Assembly: GCF_021655615.1 (NCBI RefSeq)
Contig: NZ_AP025245.1
Location: 1,798,001 to 1,862,000 of the forward strand
Source: Acidianus sp. HS-5
GTDB lineage: Archaea > Thermoproteota > Thermoprotei_A > Sulfolobales > Sulfolobaceae
Reading direction: 5' to 3'
Length of the DNA: 64,000 nt
Positions 1 to 8,686 of the stretch are shown here, piece after piece (positions within the stretch are counted from its first letter, which is position 1; the number at the start of each line of letters is the position of its first letter). A model generated the notes under the pieces. It searched no databases. It was not told the origin of the DNA and worked only from the letters and a program-made list of their open reading frames with translations. The position numbers and the translations under genes were made by a program.

Positions 1-489
1 ATTACGATATTAAATAATGTAAAAGATTTGAATATAATAGATTATTATGATCCTGATTTCATATTATTTGACTATTTTAATGAAAAAGTCATTAATAAAA
101 CCATTGATCTAAATATTCAAGGTAAAGGAATAATCATATTACCAAATTTTCCAGATAACGTAACTTTCTTAAGTAGCTTGACTAAGCCTCAGTTATTATC
201 CTTATCTAAGTTATCTACAGTGCTTGTAGAGGTTACGAAGAGTCGTATTAATATTCACGAGCTTTACTCTTCAAGAAACAAGGTAAGAATAAGGGGAGTA
301 TGCAAGAACGGCAATATGAGTAAAAAGGACTTTAGTTACTCTATTAAACTGAAAAACGGAATTAGTTCTAAGAGTTTAGATTCTAAGGTAGCCATTTTAG
401 AAAATTTAGCTAAAAATAATATTATAGATAAATATGAAATTAGAGAAAAAATAGAAAAAATTGGTGAGAAGATTGAGCCTGAAATTTGA
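1..489 (+). CDS. Hypothetical protein, 5' end outside the window
   Basis: The frame is open from base 1 to a TGA at 487-489 and has no clear start in the window. A TTG at 28 could start a 153-residue product, but the frame runs on upstream, so I read this as the C-terminal part of a longer protein. The visible part has an alternating hydrophobic core (residues near IIILPNF and VLVEVTKS) and a charged, Lys/Glu-rich tail. I see no transmembrane segment, metal site or nucleotide-binding loop. Its 3' end overlaps the following membrane-protein gene by 17 bases, so the two are probably co-expressed. I do not recognise the family. Confidence 0.5.
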   Translation: MTILNNVKDLNIIDYYDPDFILFDYFNEKVINKTIDLNIQGKGIIILPNFPDNVTFLSSLTKPQLLSLSKLSTVLVEVTKSRINIHELYSSRNKVRIRGVCKNGNMSKKDFSYSIKLKNGISSKSLDSKVAILENLAKNNIIDKYEIREKIEKIGEKIEPEI

Positions 490-1171
490 AAAAATGATTA
501 CCAAACTTAATCAATTCCGTTTAAAAAATGAAATTAGAGACTTAGAAAATTTATCGTTGAAAGTATTGATTATAGATATCCTAGGATTTATAACAGCAAT
601 AATATACTTAAACTTCTTTCCTCAATCAATTTCCTTTGCTTTAATAGTATCAACACTGAGTTTATTATTTATCATTATTAAGAAGAATAAAATACATTAT
701 GAAGTAAGTAAACTATCGCCCATTTCACTTCTACCTTTATTATTTCCAGTAAATATAGTATTAAGAATCAGTATTTCAATATTAATATTTTCTATACTTA
801 ATTGGAATTTTAATAGTAAAGATATCTATCATCAATTCCTCAATCAAAAAGAGAATAAAATCAGCGAAATGAAAAAACAATTACTACAGGGAAGCAAGAT
901 GTACAAAAAGACTGTAAAAGCACTTAATCGCATAGAGAAAAGAATTTATAGATTTTATCAAAAATTACAAATACTAAGAATTATAATTTACTTTTTACCT
1001 CTATTAACCTTACCAATAATAAAAATGCACGGAATTTTAGCATATGAAGAAGGACTTGCAGACCTCTTATTATTATCCTTGACATTATCTTTAATGTGCA
1101 GGAATAGTATGGTAAACTCCAAAAATTTACTTTATATCTCAATTACTTCAGTAATAATATGGTTCATATAA
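473..1171 (+). CDS. Hypothetical multi-pass membrane protein
   Basis: The product is about 232 residues with an uneven hydrophobicity pattern: two or three hydrophobic spans in the first half (around ILGFITAIIYL and LRISISILIFSIL), a basic and probably cytoplasmic segment rich in Lys/Arg in the middle, and two or three hydrophobic spans at the C-terminus. The start is uncertain. TTG at 461, GTG at 464, TTG at 473 and ATG at 494 are all in frame. I chose 473 because GGTGAG at 463-468 would be a suitably placed Shine-Dalgarno sequence inside the upstream gene. The 3' end overlaps the convergent winged-helix gene by 8 bases. The alternation of membrane pairs and a basic loop vaguely recalls pilus-assembly platform proteins, but no motif supports naming it. 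Confidence 0.5.
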   Translation: MSLKFEKMITKLNQFRLKNEIRDLENLSLKVLIIDILGFITAIIYLNFFPQSISFALIVSTLSLLFIIIKKNKIHYEVSKLSPISLLPLLFPVNIVLRISISILIFSILNWNFNSKDIYHQFLNQKENKISEMKKQLLQGSKMYKKTVKALNRIEKRIYRFYQKLQILRIIIYFLPLLTLPIIKMHGILAYEEGLADLLLLSLTLSLMCRNSMVNSKNLLYISITSVIIWFI

Positions 1172-1430
1172 TGGCGTCTTTATTTTCTTTAGCTACAACA
1201 TCAATTTCATGTCCCTTTTCCAAAGCGTCTAATATTTCCTCACCTTTATTAGTGAGCTTATAGACCTTGTGTGAGCCTTTAGAGTAAATAGTCTCTATTA
1301 AACCAAGACCCTCAAGAATGTGGAAAATCGCTAAAACCTCATATCTAGGAATTTTAGTCCTTATTACTACTTCTCCAGGGTTTAATGCACCGTCTCTTAT
1401 GGATTCAAGAACTACTTTAATCTCGTACAT
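1164..1430 (-). CDS. Winged-helix DNA-binding protein (MarR/PadR-like), small
   Basis: This is an 88-residue protein made almost wholly of one winged-helix domain. Helices around residues 14-45 end in a recognition-helix-like segment (IPRYEVLAIFHILEGLGLI), followed by a beta wing (IYSKGSHKVYKLTNKGEEIL). Proteins of this size and layout are local transcription regulators in Sulfolobales, and some dimerise through the C-terminal helix. The ATG at 1428-1430 lies 55 bases from the divergent endonuclease III start, and the two share one TATA-like element near 1459. That makes autoregulation, or co-regulation with nth, possible. The ligand and targets are unknown. Confidence 0.7.
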   Translation of the reverse strand: MYEIKVVLESIRDGALNPGEVVIRTKIPRYEVLAIFHILEGLGLIETIYSKGSHKVYKLTNKGEEILDALEKGHEIDVVAKENKDAII

Positions 1431-1454
1431 CAGTTGAGATACTGGAGTTGTTTC

Positions 1455-1464
1455 ACTTAAAAGC
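1455..1464. promoter_or_regulatory. Shared TATA-like element between divergent winged-helix gene and nth
   Basis: The element acttaaaagc is centred near 1459. It lies about 27 bases before the nth ATG (1486) and about 29 bases before the winged-helix ATG (1430) on the other strand. The core cttaaaag/cttttaag is nearly palindromic, so it can be read as a TATA box in both directions. Both transcripts would be leaderless or nearly so. Position and sequence are seen directly; promoter function is inferred. Confidence 0.5.
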
Positions 1465-1485
1465 TCTATTACTCCTTATGATATT

Positions 1486-2184
1486 ATGAAATGTAGTGGA
1501 AAGGAAATCCTCGAGAGATTGAGAAAAGCTTATAAAAGAGATCCTAAGCAATACGTAGCCTACGATGTTTGGATAAATTTTAAGGATCCTTTTAAGGTTC
1601 TTATTGCTACTCTATTATCTCAAAACTCTACAGATAAAGGAACGTATAAGGCGTTTTATACTCTCCAGGAAAAGATAGGAGTCACCCCAGATAATCTAAT
1701 TAAAGCTAGCGTAGAAGACGTTGCGTCTTGTATAAGGAATATTGGAATTTACAGAATAAAGGCAGAGAGAATAAAGGAACTTGCCAAGCTGATCAAAGAA
1801 AAATATGACGGGAATTTAAATAAAATCCTTGATAAAGAACCCCAGGAAGCTAGAAATGAATTATTATCCCTTCCCGGAATAGGCGAAAAAACTGCAGATG
1901 TAGTCTTACTTACTTGTAGAGGATATCCTTACTTTCCTGTGGACACTCACATAAAGAGAATATCCCAAAGGTTAGGTATTGCATCTGGAAGTTATGAAGA
2001 AATTTCCTCATCTCTCAGAAGACTATTTGATCCTAAAGATTATCTAGAGACGCACCACTTATTAATAGCTCACGGAAGAAATATTTGTAAGGCAAAAAAT
2101 CCTTTATGTGAGAAGTGCGTATTAAATGACTGCTGCGAATATTACGCCAGAATTCATAAGAATAAATCAAATAACGACTCATGA
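1486..2184 (+). CDS. nth: Endonuclease III-type DNA glycosylase/AP lyase
   Basis: This 232-residue HhH-GPD base-excision enzyme removes oxidised pyrimidines and cleaves the resulting abasic site. The helix-hairpin-helix LPGIGEKTADVV spans residues 129-140, with the expected Schiff-base lysine at about K135 and the catalytic aspartate in VDTH at about D153. The C-terminus carries the [4Fe-4S] loop C201-x6-C208-x2-C211-x5-C217, so the cofactor site is complete. The length is normal for the family. The ATG at 1486 has a TATA-like element 27 bases upstream, which fits a leaderless message. Its last 59 bases overlap the next gene in another frame, tying nth to the ParB-fold gene and the glycosyltransferase in one transcript. 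Confidence 0.93.
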   Translation: MKCSGKEILERLRKAYKRDPKQYVAYDVWINFKDPFKVLIATLLSQNSTDKGTYKAFYTLQEKIGVTPDNLIKASVEDVASCIRNIGIYRIKAERIKELAKLIKEKYDGNLNKILDKEPQEARNELLSLPGIGEKTADVVLLTCRGYPYFPVDTHIKRISQRLGIASGSYEEISSSLRRLFDPKDYLETHHLLIAHGRNICKAKNPLCEKCVLNDCCEYYARIHKNKSNNDS

Positions 2185-2725
2185 AGATATTGATATAAGT
2201 AACTTAGCAAAGGTAATAAAATGTATAAGAAAAACTAAAGAAATTAATCCAATAATACTTGATGAAGAAACTTTCATGGTGATTGACGGCCATCATAGGT
2301 TTTATGCAATGAAAATGCTTGGATTTTCTAAGATACCCGCATATTTAATTAATTATAGAAAAGATTATGTGAAAGTAAATAAATGGTTTAGAAAATTAGT
2401 AAATGATAACGATATGAATAAAATCGTCTCAACAATTATACCTGATAATGATGGGAAAATTTGTATGAACTTCCTCTCTAAAAAATTATGTTCTGATTCA
2501 GAATATACCTTATACTGGAAACTAAATGTCATAGAAAAATATTTATCGTCCATAGGAATAAATGTAATAAAGAATTCTAAGGAAGGAATAGAACCTCCAT
2601 CTTTAGATAAGGAATACGTTCTTAGTATTGCCAAGAAAGGTTTAAGATTTCCGCCCAAAACGACAAGACACAGCTATGAATTTATTATCCCGAATTATAG
2701 AATTTCATTGAATGAATTCGTTTAG
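2126..2725 (+). CDS. ParB-fold protein, probable ADP-dependent free-serine kinase (SerK-like)
   Basis: This 199-residue protein has an N-terminal ParB/sulfiredoxin fold with DGHHR at residues 54-58, the phosphate-binding signature of the family. It lacks the helix-turn-helix part of a chromosome-partition ParB. The HE pair at residues 19-20 sits where the catalytic glutamate of Thermococcus SerK (ADP + L-serine to O-phosphoserine) and staphylococcal SbnI is expected. The C-terminal 110 residues contain RFPPKTTRHSYE, as in archaeal SerK relatives. If so, it supplies O-phosphoserine for cysteine synthesis. It overlaps nth by 59 bases and the glycosyltransferase by 14. The kinase assignment is inference from fold, motif and size; a nucleotide-binding regulator is the alternative. 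Confidence 0.7.
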   Translation: MTAANITPEFIRINQITTHEDIDISNLAKVIKCIRKTKEINPIILDEETFMVIDGHHRFYAMKMLGFSKIPAYLINYRKDYVKVNKWFRKLVNDNDMNKIVSTIIPDNDGKICMNFLSKKLCSDSEYTLYWKLNVIEKYLSSIGINVIKNSKEGIEPPSLDKEYVLSIAKKGLRFPPKTTRHSYEFIIPNYRISLNEFV

Positions 2726-4091
2726 CGTTATAACGCAGATAATAGTATTTATAATACCTTCATTGATTTTACTGTACCAATATATTTTCTTTAAGCTAGG
2801 ATATGATAGAATAGACATCATAAATGTAAATCCAAAAGAATTACCTTTGATTTCAATAATAGTTCCAACAAAAGGAGAGAAAATAGAATTAATACAAGAA
2901 CTTCTAGATAACTTGACAGAAATAGACTGGGATAAGAGCAAAATGGAAGTAATAATAGTATCCGATGATAATCCAGAATATTTTGACGAAATGAAAGAAA
3001 AGATAGTCCCTCCACAAGGCTTAGAGGTGAGAATGTATAGGAGAGAAAAGAAATTAGGTTTTAAGAGTGGAGCCCTAGCTTATGGATTCGAAAAAAGCAA
3101 AGGTGATCTAATATTAACTTTAGACGTAGATGCAAGAGTAAGAAAAGATTCAATTAAGAAAGCCTACTTACACATGTTACAGTTTGGGTGCGACGCTGTA
3201 ACAATGAAATGGATGGGATATTCACATAATAATTATTCACTCTTAGCTAAGGGAGTAATGGTGTCAACTATTATTGCTGATAACTCAATACTCAGGGGAA
3301 GGGATAAGGCTAATTTGAAAGTATTTCCAGTAGGATGCGGGACAATGTTTAAGAGAAATGCAATTGAAGAAGTTGGCCCTTGGGATTACAATATGATTCA
3401 AGACGATCTAGAAATAGGTGCTAGACTTATAAACAGAGGAAAAAGGATATGTTCTTCCGATTCTACAGTATTTGTTGAAGTTCCAGATAACTTACAGGCA
3501 TTTTACATTCAGCAAACAAGATGGGCAATGGGAAGTATAGAAGTACTAAGTAGAAGATTTAAACAAATAATAACGAGTAAAACTAATATATTACAAAAGA
3601 TTGATGCAATTCTTTTCCTTCTCCAATATGTACCTATTGCATTAACATTCATTGCTGCATTATTGATTTCTGCTTACTCATTTTTAGGCAAGGGAGATCC
3701 TCTTAATTCAATTCCATTGTTCATAATATGGGCTGTTACACTTGGAATATACGCTGTTAATTTCATAAAAGTAGCTAAAGACTCTGGAATTAAACTTCTT
3801 GAATCATTAAGATCATTAGGTAAGATATCAGCGTATACTGTAGCAATATCCCCATTTATTACTTTATCCCTTATTAGTGCTTTCAAAAAGTCAAGAAATT
3901 ATATTATAACTCCTAAAGGAAAAGGTTCGAAAACAAAGATAGCTTACATAATTCTAGCTTTAGGCCTATTATTTTTGTCAGCTTCAATTAATTATCTAAT
4001 ACACTATTACTTCATATCTGGCTTATGGCTTCTTTACTACTCTTTAGCCTACATTTTCACATTCTCCTCTTATGAGCAGGAAATTAAATAG
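2712..4091 (+). CDS. Membrane-bound family 2 glycosyltransferase (processive type)
   Basis: This 459-residue GT2 enzyme has one N-terminal membrane helix (about residues 3-22), a GT-A catalytic domain, and three or four C-terminal membrane helices (about 300-455). Catalytic landmarks are present: SIIVPTKGE near the sugar-nucleotide site, DVDAR (D138, D140) as the metal-binding DxD, QDDLE as the general-base region, and QQTRW at 267-271 matching the QxxRW motif of cellulose- or hyaluronan-synthase-like processive enzymes. It probably builds an extracellular or membrane-linked glycan at the cytoplasmic membrane; donor and acceptor are unknown. The ATG overlaps the SerK-like stop by 14 bases, which suggests coupling, though no shared pathway is obvious. 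Confidence 0.85.
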   Translation: MNSFSVITQIIVFIIPSLILLYQYIFFKLGYDRIDIINVNPKELPLISIIVPTKGEKIELIQELLDNLTEIDWDKSKMEVIIVSDDNPEYFDEMKEKIVPPQGLEVRMYRREKKLGFKSGALAYGFEKSKGDLILTLDVDARVRKDSIKKAYLHMLQFGCDAVTMKWMGYSHNNYSLLAKGVMVSTIIADNSILRGRDKANLKVFPVGCGTMFKRNAIEEVGPWDYNMIQDDLEIGARLINRGKRICSSDSTVFVEVPDNLQAFYIQQTRWAMGSIEVLSRRFKQIITSKTNILQKIDAILFLLQYVPIALTFIAALLISAYSFLGKGDPLNSIPLFIIWAVTLGIYAVNFIKVAKDSGIKLLESLRSLGKISAYTVAISPFITLSLISAFKKSRNYIITPKGKGSKTKIAYIILALGLLFLSASINYLIHYYFISGLWLLYYSLAYIFTFSSYEQEIK

Positions 4092-4124
4092 AAGCTTTTA
4101 ACCCAAGAGTTTCATTTAACCTAA

Positions 4125-6746
4125 ATGAGCATTGAGTATGCTAAAGGCTTAAGGGATGAAGAATTATTTAAAGTATTAAGACCTTATGTAGCAGAATGGT
4201 TTAAAAAGAAATACCAATCGTTTACTCCACCTCAAAAGGCAGCAATCCCACTGATTAAAAATTATGAAAACGTTCTAGTTTCTAGCCCTACGGGAAGTGG
4301 AAAAACTCTTGCTGCGTTTTTAGGAATTATAGATAACCTATTTAATTTAGCAGAGAAGGAGCAACTTGAGGATAAAATATACGCAGTTTACATTTCTCCA
4401 CTTAGAGCGCTTAATAATGATATGTATAAAAATTTGATAGAGCCATTGACAGAAATAAGAGAACAAGAAAAAGTAGATTATAACATTAGAGTAGGTGTAA
4501 GAACTAGCGACACGTCTTCTTACCAAAAAGAGAAAATGCTAAAATTACCTCCTCACATTCTTATAACCACTCCTGAATCTTTCGCAATATCTTTAACCGC
4601 TCCAAAATTTAGTGAGAAGTTAAGAGATGTACAATGGGTAATTGTTGATGAAATACATGAGTTAGCAAACAGCAAGAGGGGATCATTTCTATCAGGGTTT
4701 TTAGAGATTTTCGAGAATATGATAGCTAATAGCAAAATTAGTAGAATAGGTTTAAGCGCTACCATTTCTCCTCTAGAGGAAATAGCGAAATTTCTTGTTG
4801 GACCTAAAAGAAGTTGTAAAATTGTTGATGCAAGATTCGTAAAGAATGTTGACTTGAAGGTTCTTTCTCCCGTAAAAGATTTAGTTCATGCAACGGAAGA
4901 GGAAATAAGCAGCGGTATATATAAATCAATAATTGAGGAAGTACTTAAGCATAGAACTACATTAATTTTTACCAATACCAGAAGTGCAGCAGAAAGAGTT
5001 TCCTTCAAATTAAGGAATCTAGTCCAATCACAAAACTTGTTTGACGCTGACATGATAGGAGCTCATCACAGTAGCTTAAGCAGAGATGTGAGGTTAGAAA
5101 TTGAGGATAAATTAAAGAAAGGGGAATTAAAGGCAGTAGTATCTTCTACTAGTCTTGAATTAGGAATAGATATAGGTTACATTGATCTAGTAATATTACT
5201 TAGCAGTCCAAAAAGCGTCAGCAGGTTACTCCAAAGACTAGGTAGAGCTGGACATCATATTAGAAGTATAAGTAAAGGAAGGATAATTGTAGTTGATAGA
5301 GACGATTTAGTAGAATGCACTGTGTTAGCAAAACTTGCAAAGGAAAGAAAAATAGATAGAGTTTACATTCCTAAAAATCCACTTGATGTACTAACACAAT
5401 TAATAATTTCAGCCTCACTTATAAGACCTACTTCCATCGAAGAATTTTACAGTATTATTACACAAAGCTATACATTTAGTGAATTAACGTTAGATTCGCT
5501 GAAAGCTACAGTAGATTACCTAACTGGAAAATACGGACTGGAATCAAACAAAGTTTATGCTAAAGTAAGAGAAGAAAATAACATAGTAAAACCTAGAAGA
5601 GGATCCAGAATGATATTTTACATGAATAGCGGTACTATTCCTGAAGAATCTCTAGTCTCTGTGTATACAGAAGGTAATAGATATGTAGGAAACTTGGAGG
5701 AAGAATTCGTTGAAATTCTATCTCCAGGCGATATTTTCGTACTAGGCGGTAAGACTTACGAATTCATAAGCAGCAAAGGAAACAAAATAATTGTAAAAGA
5801 TGCAGAAGGACAAAGACCTACAGTACCTAGTTGGTTTTCAGAAATGTTACCTCTAGCTTACGATTCTGCATTAGAGATAGGAAAATTCAGAAAGGAAGTT
5901 ACGGAAATGATAGAGAAAAATATTGATAGAAAAACTGCAATTGAAGAAATATCAAAAAAATACAATATTTCTAAGCATGCCGCATTTTCAATTTACGAGT
6001 ACATTTTAGAGGAGTACTTATTTACTAATGGAAAAGTTCCTAATGATAAATACATTTTAATTGAGATTTACGACGATGAGGAAGATAGGAGAAATTTCAT
6101 ATTCCATGCGTTGTACGGAAGAAGAGCTTTAGATGCACTATCCAGAGCTTTAGCTTACATTATAAGTGAACAACTTAACGTTGACGTGAGAATTTCCGTC
6201 TCAGATAACGGATTCATATTAACTATACCAGAGAAAACTACTTATAGAATTGGTAAAATCTTTGATTATCTGAATCCTGATGAAATGTACAACATATTAA
6301 GTAAAGTTGTATTAAGGACAGAGATGGTTAAGAGAAGATTCAGACAAACTGCAGAAAGATCATTTATGATATTGAAGAAATATAAAGGAAGGCAGACTAA
6401 CCTTGAGAGAAGACAACTAAGTTCAGAGGCTTTGCTTAATGTTGTAAAGGAAATTCCAAACTTTCCAGTATTAAATGAGACAATAAGGGAAATCTTGGAA
6501 GATCATATGGATATTAAAAGTGCAATAGAAATTATCAGAAAAGTTAAATCTGGCGAAATAAAAATTGGGACAATAGGTCCAAGGAAAGTTCCAAGTCCTT
6601 TTGCACACGGTATTATAGCAAAGGAGCATGCAGACGTGGTTCTGGCTGAAGAAAAGAGAGAATTACTTAAAAAGCTTCACGAAGAGGTTGTCGAGTATCT
6701 TAAAAGGAAGGGAATTAATATCGACCTTAACTATACCGAAGTTTGA
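4125..6746 (+). CDS. Lhr-family superfamily 2 ATP-dependent helicase
   Basis: This is an 873-residue large helicase-related protein. RecA domain 1 has the Q-like motif FTPPQKAAI, Walker A SPTGSGKT (K60) and the DEIH box at about 175-178. SATIS forms motif III, and QRLGRAGH is motif VI of RecA domain 2. The remaining ~450 residues form the winged-helix and Lhr-core regions of archaeal aLhr enzymes. It probably unwinds or anneals DNA or DNA-RNA hybrids in repair. Crenarchaea carry several paralogues and I cannot say which one this is. TTTTAA near 4099 lies 26 bases before the ATG, so it has its own leaderless promoter. Its last 84 bases overlap the convergent JAMM gene. Confidence 0.9.
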   Translation: MSIEYAKGLRDEELFKVLRPYVAEWFKKKYQSFTPPQKAAIPLIKNYENVLVSSPTGSGKTLAAFLGIIDNLFNLAEKEQLEDKIYAVYISPLRALNNDMYKNLIEPLTEIREQEKVDYNIRVGVRTSDTSSYQKEKMLKLPPHILITTPESFAISLTAPKFSEKLRDVQWVIVDEIHELANSKRGSFLSGFLEIFENMIANSKISRIGLSATISPLEEIAKFLVGPKRSCKIVDARFVKNVDLKVLSPVKDLVHATEEEISSGIYKSIIEEVLKHRTTLIFTNTRSAAERVSFKLRNLVQSQNLFDADMIGAHHSSLSRDVRLEIEDKLKKGELKAVVSSTSLELGIDIGYIDLVILLSSPKSVSRLLQRLGRAGHHIRSISKGRIIVVDRDDLVECTVLAKLAKERKIDRVYIPKNPLDVLTQLIISASLIRPTSIEEFYSIITQSYTFSELTLDSLKATVDYLTGKYGLESNKVYAKVREENNIVKPRRGSRMIFYMNSGTIPEESLVSVYTEGNRYVGNLEEEFVEILSPGDIFVLGGKTYEFISSKGNKIIVKDAEGQRPTVPSWFSEMLPLAYDSALEIGKFRKEVTEMIEKNIDRKTAIEEISKKYNISKHAAFSIYEYILEEYLFTNGKVPNDKYILIEIYDDEEDRRNFIFHALYGRRALDALSRALAYIISEQLNVDVRISVSDNGFILTIPEKTTYRIGKIFDYLNPDEMYNILSKVVLRTEMVKRRFRQTAERSFMILKKYKGRQTNLERRQLSSEALLNVVKEIPNFPVLNETIREILEDHMDIKSAIEIIRKVKSGEIKIGTIGPRKVPSPFAHGIIAKEHADVVLAEEKRELLKKLHEEVVEYLKRKGINIDLNYTEV

Positions 6747-7001
6747 ATACTTATATACCATTAAGCAATCCTTGGATATAATTATCCAATAAACTTTCCA
6801 TATTTTCATACTTTCTATATCAAATTTACTTGGTTCACAGCTTTTATTGTGCGTATGAACTATCGCTTGAAGTTCTCCTTTTTTTATCACAGAATAAAAC
6901 TCTTCAGGATCCATCACAAACTCAAAAGGACTACTAGAAATATTGTTTATTTCATAAAATACTCCATCGAGTATTACTCCACACTTTTCTATACTCCCCA
7001 T
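6663..7001 (-). CDS. JAMM/MPN-domain (Prok-JAB) metalloprotease-like protein
   Basis: This 112-residue protein matches the compact prokaryotic JAB fold. E5 in EKCG is the expected active-site glutamate, and HTH (H49, H51), S58 and D61 give the zinc ligands and the Ser-Asp of the JAMM motif. The spacer between the HxH and the Ser is six residues rather than the usual seven. Archaeal members include desampylases that remove ubiquitin-like SAMP/Urm1 modifiers; others cleave unknown partners. It starts inside the end of the HTH-CBS gene (13-base overlap), so the two are probably co-transcribed, and its last 28 codons are antisense to the end of the Lhr helicase gene. The substrate is unknown. Confidence 0.7.
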   Translation of the reverse strand: MGSIEKCGVILDGVFYEINNISSSPFEFVMDPEEFYSVIKKGELQAIVHTHNKSCEPSKFDIESMKIWKVYWIIISKDCLMVYKYSNFGIVKVDINSLPFKILDNLFVKLFK

Positions 7002-7891
7002 AGTAATTCCAATCCTGCTATAGACTTTAGAATATCCGTCCTAGTTACAATTCCTATAACCCTCTGTATTGAGTCTACAACAAGAAGCCTCCCAACATTG
7101 TATATTACCATTTTCCTAATTGCCTCTAAGACATCCTCTTCGTCCCTAATAGTTATAACGTCAGTCTTCATATAATCTGAGACTTTTGCATCATATTTCC
7201 CTTCAAAGAATGCCTTAATTATGTCTGCAGTTGTTATAATTCCCAAGACCTTCTCTCCTTCACCTAAAACTGGAGCTCCTCTAATACCTTCTTTATATAA
7301 TACCATTGAAGCTTCCTTTAACGTCATATCGGGTTTAAGAGTTATTAATTTCCTCCCAATGATATTCTTTACCTTCTCCTTTGGAACGCTTATCATTCTC
7401 TTAACGTCTATTAAAACTTCTTTCCTGGAATCGTCAGCATTAATCACTACACCGTCTACTACTAATCTGCTATAAGGAGTAGGACCGAGCCTTACTGGAT
7501 CTCCTGGCCTAATTTTCCTCAAATCCCCAGTGACTTTAAGTATTACTTTATTACCTGAAGGGTTTGTAACATCAAGAAGCTCTATATTATCAATTTTAAT
7601 ATCTGTCTCCACATTTCCTCTATATAAACTTAATTTATCAAGTATAGGAGAAATTGATGGATTTTTAATAAATTCGTAGGCTTTCAATGTCGGAATATAT
7701 CCTCCATTAGGACCTGGCTTAGATTCAACAAGACCAAGGACTTTCAAACCTAAAATTATGTTCCTCACAGTACCTTCGTCTTTACCTATCATATCAGCAA
7801 CTTCCTTGCTTTTTATCATCTTCTTTCCTTTATTGTATAATTCTACTAGTGCTAGTAAGATTTCCCTTTGAGTAGATGATAAATTCTGCAT
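6989..7891 (-). CDS. HTH-CBS domain transcription regulator
   Basis: This 300-residue protein has an N-terminal winged helix (residues 5-70; SKEVADMIGKDEGTVRNIILGLKVLGLV), a middle beta-rich region of about 90 residues, and two CBS motifs (about 175-230 and 235-295; repeats of VLGIITTADII and VIGIVTRTDIL). CBS pairs usually sense adenine nucleotides or S-adenosylmethionine, so this is likely a ligand-responsive transcription factor. A TATA-like tttttaag near 7919 is about 28 bases before the ATG at 7891, suggesting a leaderless message separate from the upstream DUF2192 gene. The downstream JAMM gene overlaps its stop. Ligand and targets cannot be read from sequence. Confidence 0.8.
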   Translation of the reverse strand: MQNLSSTQREILLALVELYNKGKKMIKSKEVADMIGKDEGTVRNIILGLKVLGLVESKPGPNGGYIPTLKAYEFIKNPSISPILDKLSLYRGNVETDIKIDNIELLDVTNPSGNKVILKVTGDLRKIRPGDPVRLGPTPYSRLVVDGVVINADDSRKEVLIDVKRMISVPKEKVKNIIGRKLITLKPDMTLKEASMVLYKEGIRGAPVLGEGEKVLGIITTADIIKAFFEGKYDAKVSDYMKTDVITIRDEEDVLEAIRKMVIYNVGRLLVVDSIQRVIGIVTRTDILKSIAGLELLWGV

Positions 7892-7926
7892 ACTAAATTA
7901 TAATTTAGATGTTTGCTTAAAAACTT

Positions 7927-8625
7927 CTATGTTTTAGCTGAAACTTCTAGAATTTTCTTAATCAACCTAGGTTTAACATTAAAAACTTCTTGAGAAATTA
8001 ATGCAACGTAATTAGCCTTGGGTAAGGGATAGTCTATTCCTATATTTATTGAAATAGCCTTCTTCATTGCAATGTAATTCATTTTATCCCTAATGCTGCC
8101 TTCAGCTATACTCTCTGCTAGCTTGAATGCCGTATAAAACCTTGAAAAACTTTTAGCTGTATGTTTTATAGCATCATTAGCACTTGCGTCAAGCTTCCTT
8201 AATGCATCTATAAGCTTGCCTTCATCTGAAAAAGAGAAAACAACCTCGACGAATATTAACCTTAATGCTCTAGCAAGTAGATCTTTATCTTCATTAGCTT
8301 TTTTGAAAGCTTCTTCTGGAGAGCTTATTATCAAATTAGCAATATTTTCATAGGTTTCCTCAACTGCAAATAGTTTATCAAAAACTTGTTTATAGTCGTC
8401 AAATAAGCCTAAGCCAAGCTTTCCAATTACGTATACAGAAATAAGTTCCTTCTCATAAAGGTTTGTGGATTTAAATCCCCTGAAAGGCTTTATATTATTA
8501 TCCTCGTAAGTTTTTTGTACTAACGAAATTAATTCATCTCTATTTAAACTTTCCCACTCATCAAGGATTCTTCCCCATAGATCAGTGATTACCTTTATCC
8601 TGCCCTTGTAGATCTCTTTAACCAT
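7927..8625 (-). CDS. DUF2192 family protein, unknown function
   Basis: This 232-residue, mostly helical soluble protein resembles the DUF2192 family found in Sulfolobales and relatives. No catalytic motif, Cys cluster or membrane helix is visible. I start it at ATG 8623-8625 rather than at an upstream in-frame ATG, because the extra N-terminus would run into the divergent gene and has unrelated composition. The start is 61 bases from the divergent 129-residue gene, with a TATA-like cttaaaaag near 8659 in the spacer. It precedes the HTH-CBS gene on the same strand by 35 bases. Confidence 0.65.
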   Translation of the reverse strand: MVKEIYKGRIKVITDLWGRILDEWESLNRDELISLVQKTYEDNNIKPFRGFKSTNLYEKELISVYVIGKLGLGLFDDYKQVFDKLFAVEETYENIANLIISSPEEAFKKANEDKDLLARALRLIFVEVVFSFSDEGKLIDALRKLDASANDAIKHTAKSFSRFYTAFKLAESIAEGSIRDKMNYIAMKKAISINIGIDYPLPKANYVALISQEVFNVKPRLIKKILEVSAKT

Positions 8626-8686
8626 GCTTAACCCGTTCAATATTGTGTAATTTTGCTTAAAAAGGATAGCATTTAAGCTACAAACC

